A stretch of 34,200 nt of DNA from a bacterium (GCA_018830885.1 JAHJRI010000035.1:1-34200), one strand, 5' to 3'. Shown: positions 1 to 9,240, numbered from the stretch's first letter. Notes: generated by a model from the sequence alone, not told the origin. Made by a program: numbers and translations.

Positions 1-3000
1 ACCCACATTGTCCCTTTCAGCCAGAACATCGACGAAAAAACATATGCGTTTATTAAAGACCTGCTCCTGGAAACAACCAATGATGTCCTCGGCTATGTCT
101 TGGAAAATCTCCAGGTCAAAAACATTCATAATTACTTTGATATTATTTTCAACCTTAAACACCGGTATCTATTTGACCCAATGGTGGTCACGCACCTCTC
201 CAGTGACGAACTGGCTGAATATCTGACGGATTTTCTGAAGGCTTCCATCGTTGACAATATCGAGCGTAGTGTTGACGTTTTTGACGACCGACAGCCCAAG
301 CCCTGGAAAACACTGAAGAAAATTTCAGACCTGGAAAATCTGGAAAAAAATGCAAAAGATCCGGTACTGCTCGAACGGCCTTTTTTTTCTGATATTCATT
401 TTAATGTCAATAGACAGGGCCAGATAAAAGTGATCAAGAGCGCATTTGGTCAGCTGAAATCTGTGCAGCAGTTCTTCAGTAAATCGAAATCCCCCTCCGG
501 TGAGTTATTCCGTTCCAAGAACAAAATTTTCCTGAAATGGAAGGATATTCATCGTTTCAAACTGGGCAGCACCCAATCCAAGTCTTTTTTGGGAATCTCA
601 TATAAAGGAGAATTTATTGCCGCATCCAAGCTGATAACCCACGATGTGGCATTGAAGATGATTGGTATTGATGACATTGATTCATTCAAATTCAGGATCA
701 ACAAAAAGCAGATCGATGTCAGCCCCGGAGAGATTTCCCAAATCGAGATCAATCTTGATACGCAACAAATGCTTTTGACCCGGGATGTTACCGATGAAGA
801 GTATCATGTCGGACGTTTTAAAAGGCTCAGCTTGAAAAAAGGGGATCTTACGGCTCAGATTCACAAGGTAGTCCCCTTTAACCGTGGCGCTTCAAACTTT
901 GAGCTGATTCAGACCACTTTCGGAACCCGGTATACGGAATGTGAAAAGGCCCGCAATATATTGAATGCACGGGGGGAGTACGGACTACTGGGGACCCGAA
1001 ATATTGTTGCCGGAGACCTGATATCCCATTTGGTGCTGGCCAGCATGAATCTTCTCGGTTTTCTCCCCTTTGATATACACTGTCTTGGATTTAAACCGGA
1101 AGATGTCAGAAATCCAGTGGATATCCAGGCAGAGGCCTACAACTGGATACGAAGCATACAGAAATCCCTTGCAGAAATCATCGATATTTCAAAGACACCC
1201 AATTTTACCGAGCACAATTTTACCCGACTGACGAAAGCCGTAAAAATACTGGTCAAACTGGAGAATCCGGCTGAAATCACGCCTCAGCATCTGATAGATA
1301 TTATCAAGGAATTGGAAGGGTTGATTCGATATATGGATGACTTCTTCAAGTTGAACATCTACCAGAAACTTGAGGATGATCTGGAATGCGAAACCGTTTC
1401 TGATTCCGATGAGACGTTTCCAAAGCAGACAACTGTTTCGGAAGATAGCGAAGATCTCAGGCTTGATGACCAGACCAAGACATTTATCGCTGAAAACTAC
1501 GCATTCTTTGAAAAAAGAGACCTGATCGGGAGCACACTCATCGGGATCGAAAAAGTACTTTTCTACAACAAGCACATCAAGCCATATGCAGAGGATAGAA
1601 CCTACAACCCCGACCTGATCGTTTACAGCAATGGGAGCGCACAACTTAAAAACTTCCAGCTGGCCTCCTATCCAGCCGTTTCGTTGCTGAAAGCACTGGA
1701 CCCAATAACCCTGGGGTTTAAAGATGAGGAAGAGGAACTGCGATTTATAAAGTTTATGCGTGAGTTTACGCAGAAATGTCATCAAAAGGCCCTGGAACTC
1801 AATAAGACCTTTCACCATCAGTTCAAACACACATTATCGGAATTGACATTTATTGCCGACGAAAAAATCGCACAGCTGAAGAAAGAATTGGCTTTTCTGG
1901 AAACGCCGTCAAATAAGGAAGCTGCATATAAATTGCTCCTGGAAAGGATCACCGCACTTTACCATCAACATCTCAAGGAAAAACAGGAGAATATTGACAC
2001 ACTTGGTAGAGAATACATGGAGGTCAAGGCCAAATATGATCAGTACAAGTTGGATCTTGAAGAACTCCTTGGGCAGGCATATTCAGACGAAGAACTCAGC
2101 ACTGTCCTATCTAAAATGCCTGATCAGCTGGAAATGATGAAACGGGACATTCTCACCCAGCATAAAACCCGGCTCACTGAGACCTCCCCTGTATTCAACG
2201 CCTATTTAAAGTTGTATAACTCCGCCATCAATTACTTCAAAAAAAACCTCTCATATGCAAATCTGTTTCTTCGAACGCTCTGGGTCCATAGAAACAAAAC
2301 AGCGTTTCAGGAAGTGAAAGAACAGACAGCCGATTTCTTTTCCCTGGAAAAAGCGGCAATCCAGGATAAGATTGCTGGTTTTGAGAACTTCAGGTATGAC
2401 GAAATTAAGGAAAAACAGGCACAACAGGAGATCCACCGGTTAACGCAGAAAATTAAGGCCACTCTGATTGAATTGAGCAAGATACCTGTCAAAGGCCTTT
2501 TTCAAGATAAAAAAAGGGACAAAGCGGATCTCTCTGACTACCTCACTTATTACCAGCAGGAAACCGACACGCTGTGTACACTGGTTCGTCAACTGCATCC
2601 AACCTATCAGCAGTTGAGTCATTTACAGAATCTGCTGTTCAAACAACAAGAGGAACTTGTCGCCTGTAAATTGGAAAAGGCAAAAAACGATCTGCGCATT
2701 CAGATCTCAAGAATGATAGCCGATAATCCAGATTGCAGAAATGAAATCGATGCATTGGAACGAAAGTCGGAGAAGATTCCCAAGGAGATAAAAGAGGAAT
2801 TGCGGGACTTGCGGGCCAAGCTCCTTGAATCGGTCAATCAGTTCACAACCATCACAACAGATGCCAACCTTGAAGGCATATCGGATTACAATTCCCTGTT
2901 TGATCAAGGAAACAAACGCCATCGGATCAACGAAGTTTCCAAGGAACTGGTCAATTTTACGCAGGGCCTGGAAGCTATCGAGCAGGAAAAAAAGGGTGAG

Positions 3001-3801
3001 CTTGAAGACCTCAGCTATCTGGTCTCCCAGGAAGAAAATCTGGAAAAGGTTGCCATGTCCAAGGCGTTGCCTTCGACCCGAGTATTATTGAAGAGCAAAT
3101 ACATACCGATGTTCGAAGAAGAGAAGAAAATGCTCTCCCGGGCCAATCAATTTCTCTCGGAGATCATTTCCAGAGAAAAAGAGATCAATCAGGCACTGGT
3201 TTCAACGTTTTTTCAGAAACGATATGGGGTTTATCAGTTCACAAAGGGCAGCTATTGTCTGGATATCACATCCGGTGCAAAGGATCATACAGAACGAAAC
3301 ATTTATAATGCATTTATTCTGATTGCCGAACGTTTTACCAAGGCTTTGGCCGGCATACCGGTTTCAAAAACGCCTGTCGAAATCCGGAAATTGGAAGTTA
3401 AAGGAATCGAAGGTCTGCGGAATCTGGTTTCCCAGATCTGGCATGGACATTTGCAGGATCGGTTCCTCTTTCTACCGTCCTCACTGTCGCTGGACGAGGC
3501 CCTTGATCTTTGTGAGTATAAGGACTTGATCTGCAAAAACAATCCTAAAAGACAAAAATCCCAGAATTCGCTGATTCTGATTTATGTCCATAAGATCGTT
3601 TTTGAAGCTATCGAAAGATCACCCGAGGTAAAAACAAGATATAATCAAGCGATTCTAAGCAACATTTTTATCAATGTGGACGGTGTCAAGATCTTCAATA
3701 ACCGCGACTCAATTTTTGAAGCCTGTATTCGCGAAACATTTGGAAAATGCCATGACAAACATGCCGGCCAGGCCATGCAGAATTTCCTGTTTTCCCGCTG
3801 A
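1..3801 (+). CDS. Very large uncharacterised protein, 5'-truncated by window edge
   Basis: The reading frame is open from base 1 to a TGA at 3799-3801, giving at least 1266 residues, so the true start lies upstream of the window. A TTG at 100 is only an internal codon. I do not recognise the family. I see no signal peptide, membrane segment, Walker motif or metal site in the visible part. The N-terminal third (to about 1350) looks globular with mixed alpha/beta segments. An acidic Ser/Asp/Glu-rich linker follows at about 1366-1470. The central and C-terminal parts are rich in Lys/Glu/Gln/Leu heptad-like stretches (about 1840-2130, 2380-2500 and 2930-3200) suggesting coiled coils. A more globular tail ends in a Cys/His-containing segment (about 3720-3790). 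A cytoplasmic structural or scaffolding role is a guess. Several overlapping antisense frames are shadows. Confidence is high that it is a gene and low on function. Confidence 0.85.
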   Translation, partial: THIVPFSQNIDEKTYAFIKDLLLETTNDVLGYVLENLQVKNIHNYFDIIFNLKHRYLFDPMVVTHLSSDELAEYLTDFLKASIVDNIERSVDVFDDRQPKPWKTLKKISDLENLEKNAKDPVLLERPFFSDIHFNVNRQGQIKVIKSAFGQLKSVQQFFSKSKSPSGELFRSKNKIFLKWKDIHRFKLGSTQSKSFLGISYKGEFIAASKLITHDVALKMIGIDDIDSFKFRINKKQIDVSPGEISQIEINLDTQQMLLTRDVTDEEYHVGRFKRLSLKKGDLTAQIHKVVPFNRGASNFELIQTTFGTRYTECEKARNILNARGEYGLLGTRNIVAGDLISHLVLASMNLLGFLPFDIHCLGFKPEDVRNPVDIQAEAYNWIRSIQKSLAEIIDISKTPNFTEHNFTRLTKAVKILVKLENPAEITPQHLIDIIKELEGLIRYMDDFFKLNIYQKLEDDLECETVSDSDETFPKQTTVSEDSEDLRLDDQTKTFIAENYAFFEKRDLIGSTLIGIEKVLFYNKHIKPYAEDRTYNPDLIVYSNGSAQLKNFQLASYPAVSLLKALDPITLGFKDEEEELRFIKFMREFTQKCHQKALELNKTFHHQFKHTLSELTFIADEKIAQLKKELAFLETPSNKEAAYKLLLERITALYHQHLKEKQENIDTLGREYMEVKAKYDQYKLDLEELLGQAYSDEELSTVLSKMPDQLEMMKRDILTQHKTRLTETSPVFNAYLKLYNSAINYFKKNLSYANLFLRTLWVHRNKTAFQEVKEQTADFFSLEKAAIQDKIAGFENFRYDEIKEKQAQQEIHRLTQKIKATLIELSKIPVKGLFQDKKRDKADLSDYLTYYQQETDTLCTLVRQLHPTYQQLSHLQNLLFKQQEELVACKLEKAKNDLRIQISRMIADNPDCRNEIDALERKSEKIPKEIKEELRDLRAKLLESVNQFTTITTDANLEGISDYNSLFDQGNKRHRINEVSKELVNFTQGLEAIEQEKKGELEDLSYLVSQEENLEKVAMSKALPSTRVLLKSKYIPMFEEEKKMLSRANQFLSEIISREKEINQALVSTFFQKRYGVYQFTKGSYCLDITSGAKDHTERNIYNAFILIAERFTKALAGIPVSKTPVEIRKLEVKGIEGLRNLVSQIWHGHLQDRFLFLPSSLSLDEALDLCEYKDLICKNNPKRQKSQNSLILIYVHKIVFEAIERSPEVKTRYNQAILSNIFINVDGVKIFNNRDSIFEACIRETFGKCHDKHAGQAMQNFLFSR

Positions 3802-3915
3802 TAGAATCTAACCCGCTGCCTTTTCAGTCCTTTTTCTTTATCAGTGTCCGGCCCGGCCGGAGCATCCCCCACCAGAAGGATCCGTCGTTTTCCGTACCAG
3901 TGATATGATTGATGT

Positions 3916-4458
3916 TTACTGTACCAGGCATTTTCCCAATGATCCCTTTGCACAGGGATTCTGAGAAACCCCGGTTGCACCGGAGAAATCAACCAGTTTC
4001 AAATCAATATCATCCAAAACGACATCTGTCAGATTCGACTGCCTGAATGAAACCCCTTTCATCTTTGCGCCTTGGAAAAAGGCTTCCTCAAGATTTGCGC
4101 CTGAAAAATCAACGAACAGCAAATTGCTTCCCTGCATGTTCAATTCGTTCAGTTTTGCCCCGGAAAAATCGACCAGTCTGAGTTTTGAACCCGAGAGATC
4201 TGCCCCTGCCAGATTTGAATTCGACAAATTGGTGTTTTCAATCGTAGCACCCTTGAGATTGGCACCGGACAGATTAGCTTTTGACAGATCAAGATCGACC
4301 AGGTTGGCCTTTTCCAGATCACAGCTTGAAAATGTCCCCCCTGTGCACTTTTTTGTCTCTTTCAGTTTTCGCAAATCTTTTTCATCAAAACCAAACGCGA
4401 TCATGTTACACCAAATGATAAATAAACAAATCACAATCAGAGATATGGCTTTTCTCAT
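3916..4458 (-). CDS. Secreted pentapeptide-repeat protein
   Basis: This 180-residue protein starts at an ATG (4456-4458) preceded by AAAGGTG. Residues 1-23 form a signal peptide (positive MRK, then a long hydrophobic stretch), so it probably acts in the periplasm or outer envelope. Residues about 46-163 are a run of pentapeptide repeats of the A(N/D)LxG type, for example ANLSG, ANLKG, ADLSG and several DFSGA units. This predicts a right-handed quadrilateral beta-helix. Four cysteines outside the hydrophobic core (38, 46, 169, 176) flank the repeat region and could form disulfides capping the helix. Pentapeptide proteins have varied roles and nothing here points to DNA mimicry as in Qnr/MfpA. 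The gene converges on the large ORF at 1-3801 with 114 bp between stops. Family assignment is secure; function is unknown. Confidence 0.85.
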   Translation of the reverse strand: MRKAISLIVICLFIIWCNMIAFGFDEKDLRKLKETKKCTGGTFSSCDLEKANLVDLDLSKANLSGANLKGATIENTNLSNSNLAGADLSGSKLRLVDFSGAKLNELNMQGSNLLFVDFSGANLEEAFFQGAKMKGVSFRQSNLTDVVLDDIDLKLVDFSGATGVSQNPCAKGSLGKCLVQ

Positions 4459-5009
4459 GGTTCACCTTTGAAAGAAGTTGGTCGACTTGTATTCGCAATT
4501 CAAAAAAACCATGCACGCACCCCATCCAGTCGATTCCCGGATGGGGGTTTCATCGTAAAATTACTTTAATATTTCAATTTTTTAAGCATGGCATGCCAAT
4601 AACTGCCTGCTGGATAAAACCAATCCATCGAGATAGCGGACGGGTGTCTACAGACTTTTATTCCGGCTCTGCCATAGAGATTATACCAATTACTTCATCA
4701 GGGTAAAGGGGTTTTTATTAAAACTTAAATAAATACCGGCAGCAGAACGCTTAACAAAATCAATATCGACGGATTGACAATCTGACTTCTGGGTTTTCTG
4801 ACAGGATCAGGACATGTTATACTGAACCAAAAGGCCGGAAGCATCTAAAAAGAGAGTATTCGCATGAATTGGAAAGATGTTTGCATGGGTGATATGGATG
4901 ACATTTCAAAAAGGCAGGAGACAAACAGGGGAATCGATATTTGATCTCTACCCCTGTCAGAAAGAAAAAAAGGAACCCCTGCGAATATAATGACAAAACG
5001 AGGAGAAAA
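4459..5009. other. Divergent intergenic region with a hairpin
   Basis: This 551-bp gap separates the pentapeptide gene (-) from the small membrane-protein gene (+) and should carry both promoters. An 8-bp perfect inverted repeat lies at 4520-4527 (CCCCATCC) and 4539-4546 (GGATGGGG). Read on the minus strand, a T7 run follows about 10 bases after the stem (4509-4503). It could be an attenuator-like hairpin in the pentapeptide leader, but the gap to the T run is too long for a standard terminator. TATACT at 4818-4823 resembles a -10 box for the + gene, without a convincing -35 at the right distance. Confidence 0.4.
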
Positions 5010-5273
5010 ATGGAATTTATTGCTGATTCCTGGGTAGGTTTTTTGTTTACAAGCATGGCACTTGTCGGGTTGCTGCAGATAGTAGCTAAAAGTCGGTCTA
5101 CTGAAGTTCAGCCCGGAATGGCCACAAAATCAGATCAGTTTTCCATGAGAACCGTTTTTCTGAGTATCCGCAGCGGAGAAGCACTGCTCTTTTTTACGGT
5201 GCTCAGCATTACGATTACATTTTTTTTATTCGCCCTGGGTATCAGCAAACACCTGACACAGATGCTCCCCTGA
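5010..5273 (+). CDS. Small membrane protein with two predicted helices
   Basis: This encodes 87 residues. I chose the ATG at 5010 because AGGAG sits at 5001-5005 with ideal spacing; a longer frame from 4941 would add a charged, unlikely N-terminus. Residues about 7-26 and 56-79 are hydrophobic and predict two transmembrane helices, separated by a polar stretch with Lys/Arg that probably faces the cytoplasm. I do not recognise a family. It precedes the DUF2062 gene on the same strand by 237 bp, so it is not clearly co-transcribed. The strong ribosome site and coherent membrane topology support a real gene; function is unknown. Confidence 0.65.
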   Translation: MEFIADSWVGFLFTSMALVGLLQIVAKSRSTEVQPGMATKSDQFSMRTVFLSIRSGEALLFFTVLSITITFFLFALGISKHLTQMLP

Positions 5274-5510
5274 CATTGCCGGAGATCGATGTTTCCAGCT
5301 CAGAAAACACCACACCCCCCTCACTCAGACAACTCTCCCTGATATCGCAACGGTCTATTTGAAATGGGGGGCCAGGCAGAAAAGGACCCACCACGCCATT
5401 GACACGCTCTATTAAAGATTGAGACAATAGGGTAACGGTTCCCAAATCAACATTGTTACAGCCTTTCCAGCCCTTTCTGAAACATTGGCTTTTCCAGATT
5501 AAATTTTTCA

Positions 5511-6122
5511 ATGAGATCGATTATACAGGCTATTAAGACGCGAATTTATCAGCATCTTATTCAGCCCCTGGTTGAAAGTGTCTCTCCCATCCATGAAACT
5601 GCGCTGGGGGCTGCGATTGGCATGTTTGTCGGTCTGACACCAACGGTAGGGCTTCAGATGTGGATTGTATTCATAATCTGGCTGGGGTTCAGATATTTTC
5701 TGAAACTGAGATTCGATCTCCTGGTCAGTACCGCCTTGGTCTGGATCAGTAATCCATTTACGATGTTTTTCCTCTACTATGGATTTCTCGTAACCGGTTA
5801 CACATTCCTATCGATCAGCGGAATTCATGCTGGTCCATTGGATCTGAGCTACGCAGCCTTTAATCATCAACTGAGCCAGGCGATTGATACCCAGCAGTAC
5901 AGCGGTATTGAAATCATTGCCAACGGTACGCGATTCCTGCTGGTTGATCTTGGCTATCCCATGCTGATTGGCTGTCTCTTTTACGCGATTCCCTTTTCCG
6001 TCCTTTCCTATGCTTTGAGTAAGCGTTATTTGACGATTTACCGGATGCAGAAAGCCAAGAAAATGGGACTGGACTATGAGAAATGGCGGGAGTTGTTTGA
6101 GCGGAGACCCGACCGAAAATAG
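5511..6122 (+). CDS. DUF2062 family membrane protein
   Basis: This 203-residue protein starts at ATG 5511 (no clear Shine-Dalgarno) and ends at TAG 6120. Residues about 28-165 match the DUF2062 pattern I know: a glycine/alanine-rich hydrophobic segment with the GMFVGLTPTVGLQ signature (37-49), then a second helix, then the characteristic WISNPFT motif (78-84) followed by aromatic residues. A further hydrophobic segment lies around residues 145-168. It ends in a basic tail with EKWRELFERR. DUF2062 proteins are inner-membrane proteins of unknown biochemical role, often found as a domain fused to or beside glycosyltransferases. The gene converges on the histidine-kinase gene with 49 bp between stops. 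Confidence 0.85.
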   Translation: MRSIIQAIKTRIYQHLIQPLVESVSPIHETALGAAIGMFVGLTPTVGLQMWIVFIIWLGFRYFLKLRFDLLVSTALVWISNPFTMFFLYYGFLVTGYTFLSISGIHAGPLDLSYAAFNHQLSQAIDTQQYSGIEIIANGTRFLLVDLGYPMLIGCLFYAIPFSVLSYALSKRYLTIYRMQKAKKMGLDYEKWRELFERRPDRK

Positions 6123-6171
6123 TCAACCGGAAGGATGATCCGTACCTGTATCGGTTAATTTCCTGGTTCGG

Positions 6172-7452
6172 CTAATCTGCCTTAAATTGAGAAAATAGAA
6201 GCGCTATTTTTGTCCCTTTGTTCAGTCCAGACTCAACGAGGATGGTACCGCCGTGAGAAGCCATTGTCTTATGAGCAATTGACATACCAAGACCTGTACC
6301 TTGCTCTCTGGTTGTAAAAAAGGGATCAAACAATTTCTTTTTGACTTCATCCGTCATCCCTTTGCCCGTATCTTTGAATGATACCTCCACCAGTTCCAGC
6401 GGCCGGTTCTTCAAAATAAAGTTATTATTAAATCTTTCCAGAATGACGGGATCGTCTTCGATTCTATTTTCGGTGGATATATGAAGCTTTCCGCCTTCCG
6501 GCATCGCCTGACAGGCATTGACAAACAGATTGTGAAAAACCTGTTTCAGAAGTTCTCGATTCCCTCGAATCTCGGATCGGGTGGCATTCATTTCAACAAC
6601 CACATCAATTTCCTGCTGCAGAGCCGAAAAACGGGCAAAATCAACGAACTGGTTGAGTAGTGAATGCACATCCAATCTTTCCAGCACAACAGGACGCGGT
6701 TTTGTATATTCCAATAGATTGGAAATAATGTGGTTCATACTCCGGGTAGCAGACGTGATATGGTCTATCAACTCCATCTCACTGGAATCTTCCGCGGTAT
6801 CCATTTTCATCATCGAAAGAAACAATTCAATACTGCCAAGTGGATTCCGGATTTCATGAGCAACCTGCATGGAGATCTCCCCCATGGCAGTCAATCTGTT
6901 TTTCCGTTCAGCTTCCTCCTCCAGTTTTCTCAGTTGAGTGATATCTATCAGGTTAATAATAATGCCCTGTTTCTCATTCGCATCAGATTCCATCAAGGTT
7001 GTTGAACTGTCGATGATGATTTCCGAATTATCTGCCCTGGTAAAAACAAATTGCTGATGATAATCATCGCTGATCATATCAAATGCGTCTTCATCCAGTT
7101 CTTCAGGTAAAATCGGTTTCTTCAGAAGTTCATTGATCTTCTGACCCATCGCCGATTCCTTGTCGATCCCTGTAATTGCGACCGCCGCGCGGTTAAACGT
7201 CACGACTCTGGCCTGCAGATCGGTGACGATCAGCCCATTCGAAAGGCTCTGCAGAACATTTGTCAGCTCCTGGTTTTTGAGATGCAGATCATTTTGAAGG
7301 GTTTTGATTTTTTTTCCCAGGACTTCAATGGTCGGGTTGATGGATTCAATAAACTGAGTCCACTCTTGCTGCCTTTTCATGAAGAACTGGATCTGGTCTT
7401 TTTCCTTGTACAGTTCCTTTCGTAAAGCAGCGATCTGCTCTGCCTGAGTCAT
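6172..7452 (-). CDS. Soluble PAS-domain sensor histidine kinase (NtrB/AtoS-like)
   Basis: This is a cytoplasmic two-component sensor kinase of 426 residues from the ATG at 7450-7452. That start is preceded by a purine-rich GAAGAAGAAAG; a GTG at 7539 would add 29 basic residues unlike the family. In order there is an N-terminal coiled coil (about 1-65), a PAS domain (about 66-175, with NGLIVTD and a C-terminal IIINLIDIT strand), then an H-box with AHEIRNPLGSIELF (phospho-His about residue 199). The HATPase domain follows, with an N-box (NLFVNACQAMPEGG), G1 (DTGKGM), F-box (FDPFFTT) and G2 (GTGLGMSIA). No transmembrane segment is present, so it senses an internal signal or partner. No response regulator is adjacent, so it is an orphan kinase. 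It is flanked by convergent DUF2062 and, upstream, by the HTH-repeat gene. Confidence 0.92.
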   Translation of the reverse strand: MTQAEQIAALRKELYKEKDQIQFFMKRQQEWTQFIESINPTIEVLGKKIKTLQNDLHLKNQELTNVLQSLSNGLIVTDLQARVVTFNRAAVAITGIDKESAMGQKINELLKKPILPEELDEDAFDMISDDYHQQFVFTRADNSEIIIDSSTTLMESDANEKQGIIINLIDITQLRKLEEEAERKNRLTAMGEISMQVAHEIRNPLGSIELFLSMMKMDTAEDSSEMELIDHITSATRSMNHIISNLLEYTKPRPVVLERLDVHSLLNQFVDFARFSALQQEIDVVVEMNATRSEIRGNRELLKQVFHNLFVNACQAMPEGGKLHISTENRIEDDPVILERFNNNFILKNRPLELVEVSFKDTGKGMTDEVKKKLFDPFFTTREQGTGLGMSIAHKTMASHGGTILVESGLNKGTKIALLFSQFKAD

Positions 7453-7730
7453 TTCTTTCTTCTTCAATGGGATCCTCTTTTTGCTTCTTCCGTGAAGAGA
7501 ACACTTTAGACTAGTTGAAAAATGTCGGGTGGTGAACACGTCCGGATATCAAAATGCAAAACATGTACTCAAAACCATCCGGCGACATGTAAAATTGCGG
7601 GTTTAATGCTGGCAACCCTGACAGAAACCCCTGATGAATGGGATCTCCGGTCAGCGCTATTCAATGATTAACGGTGGGAACAGAATGACAGGGGGGGACC
7701 AGAATTTTCTGAAACCGATCGATACCGGTC

Positions 7731-8897
7731 TCAAACGCTTTGCAGTCCTTTAAAATAGGTGATGATAAAATTCTTAATCTCTAAAATCTGGTCGGAACGC
7801 ATCATTTCTAATTCCTTAATGACGCCGGACTGCTTTTGCAACAACCGTTGATACTCTTTTTCCAGTTCATCAATGGCTGAGTTGTTCGTTTCGATCGAGC
7901 TTTGCAGTTTCTGAATCAGTTTGCGTTCGCTTTTACTTATGCCGAGCCTATCGGCATCATTTGGCAGACCCCTGCCTGCAACCTCGGCGGTACTATGAAG
8001 GGGGTTTTTCTGCCGGCCGTCGCCCGGATCGTATTCAATCACCGCTGAACGATGCGCTTTGTCAGCAACACGTGGAGGCCTGCCACGTTTTCTCCTGGGT
8101 ACTTCGTCTGCCTTCTGAGACGAAGTTTCAGCGGACTTTTTCGATTTACCCGATAAATCCTCGGCCGGGTCTGACCCGATGAATACCTGCACAATGTCAT
8201 TGATCGATACGGATTTCGCCCTGTTTTCTTCGCGTTCTTTCAACCAGAGATTATGATATATTTCAATGGATTTGATCGGGACATCCGAGAATGCGACTTT
8301 AATGTCGTCGATGGTGGATTCCGGTTTGCGATCCAGAAACTTGAAAATCACCTCATACAACCCGCCTTTCAGTGTCCTGTCAATATTCTTCTGTTTTCGC
8401 TTCCAGCCTGCAAAATAGCTGTTAATAGAACTCTGCTTGGCATCCGGGAACTGCTGATACAATGTTTCCACCGTAGCGTTGTTGTCATTATCAAGATATT
8501 TGAAAATCATCTCTTTCAGTTTTCTGGGACTCACCACGCTCTTCTTGGGAACGTCTTTCTGAAATGCTTTGCTCTGCTTTTTTTTCCAGTAGAGATGATA
8601 CTCACTGACTTTTGATGGTTGAATGCCCGGCAATGCTTCCCGTAAATCGGCCAGTGACGATTTCGGCTTTCTATCCAGATATCTGTATATTTTTCGTTTG
8701 ATACTCTGCTCTTTATAGTCGCGCTTGTTTACAATTTTTTCCTGTTTATACTCTTTTTTCGCTCTCTTAATCGTCGTCTTACTGACGTCCTGCAACCCAT
8801 CCATCTTCGTCAGTGTCGTTTGGGTCAAATCTGCGAAATCCAGTCCATCCTGGACTAGGTCATCAATAAGCTTTTTTACTTGGTTTTTCTTGCTCAT
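7731..8897 (-). CDS. Putative DNA-binding protein with tandem HTH-like repeats, AT-hook and coiled coil
   Basis: This 388-residue protein starts at an ATG (8895-8897) with GGAG eight bases upstream. I do not recognise a named family. Three internal repeats are plain. Each begins with an (I/Y)-aromatic-(R/K)-(Y/F)-L-D block (residues 70-75, 131-136, 184-189) and reaches a conserved Trp exactly 34 residues after the first position (W104, W165, W218), followed by basic residues. The layout (helix, short loop, helix, then Ser-rich recognition-type helix) resembles winged or simple helix-turn-helix units. A degenerate fourth copy may sit at about 21-52. Residues 268-276 contain K-R-G-R-P-P-R, an AT-hook core. 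Residues about 322-370 form a coiled coil likely to oligomerise. A nucleoid-associated or regulatory role is inference. A perfect 8-bp dyad lies 46 bp upstream of the start. Confidence 0.8.
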   Translation of the reverse strand: MSKKNQVKKLIDDLVQDGLDFADLTQTTLTKMDGLQDVSKTTIKRAKKEYKQEKIVNKRDYKEQSIKRKIYRYLDRKPKSSLADLREALPGIQPSKVSEYHLYWKKKQSKAFQKDVPKKSVVSPRKLKEMIFKYLDNDNNATVETLYQQFPDAKQSSINSYFAGWKRKQKNIDRTLKGGLYEVIFKFLDRKPESTIDDIKVAFSDVPIKSIEIYHNLWLKEREENRAKSVSINDIVQVFIGSDPAEDLSGKSKKSAETSSQKADEVPRRKRGRPPRVADKAHRSAVIEYDPGDGRQKNPLHSTAEVAGRGLPNDADRLGISKSERKLIQKLQSSIETNNSAIDELEKEYQRLLQKQSGVIKELEMMRSDQILEIKNFIITYFKGLQSV

Positions 8898-9240
8898 CCC
8901 TTTAACTCCAGATTAACACCTTAATATTTTTCCTCCAGTTCTTATCTGGTGACGACCAGATACCGATCCAAATAGTTGGTTTTTTTTCAATTCCCTGCCG
9001 CAGCACCACCCAGAATCAATAACGACGCTCCCAACAAGCTACGCTTAAAATATAGTGAAAACTGCTGTCATCCGGTAAACATATCGCCTATTTAAACTTA
9101 AAGCAATATTTAATTTCAAAAACAGAAGCGGCCTTAACACACGTCATCAGGTACTTCACAAAATTTATTGCCATCGTACTTCCGGAGGCACTTAAAATTC
9201 AAGTCCCATAAAAAAGACCGGACGCTGCAGATTCGAATTG
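8898..9240. other. Intergenic region with promoter-side dyad
   Basis: This 343-bp stretch separates the start of the HTH-repeat gene from the end of sir2 (both -). It holds the dyad at 8943-8962, an isolated T8 run at about 8977-8984, and the probable sir2 terminator at the right edge. The middle part (about 8990-9200) is AT-rich and I see no gene or RNA in it. Confidence 0.5.
8943..8962. promoter_or_regulatory. Perfect 8-4-8 inverted repeat upstream of HTH-repeat gene
   Basis: TATCTGGT (8943-8950), spacer GACG, then ACCAGATA (8955-8962) form a perfect dyad. It lies 46-65 bp upstream of the ATG at 8897, where an operator or 5'-UTR hairpin would act. Because the downstream gene encodes an HTH-type protein, autoregulation is a reasonable hypothesis. 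No T-run follows on the minus strand, so it is not a terminator. Confidence 0.45.

Noticed and set aside
1189-1830. 213-codon antisense frame within the giant gene
   Set aside because: It lies wholly opposite a longer coherent frame and has a Phe/Leu/Cys-rich composition typical of the complement of a Lys/Glu-rich gene.
4864-4944. 26-codon frame following a TATACT box
   Set aside because: Too short to support without a strong ribosome site; left as part of the leader of the small membrane gene.
5242-5511. 89-codon minus-strand frame between the small membrane gene and DUF2062 gene
   Set aside because: It overlaps the end of the small gene and reaches the start of the DUF2062 gene, with no motif or ribosome site.
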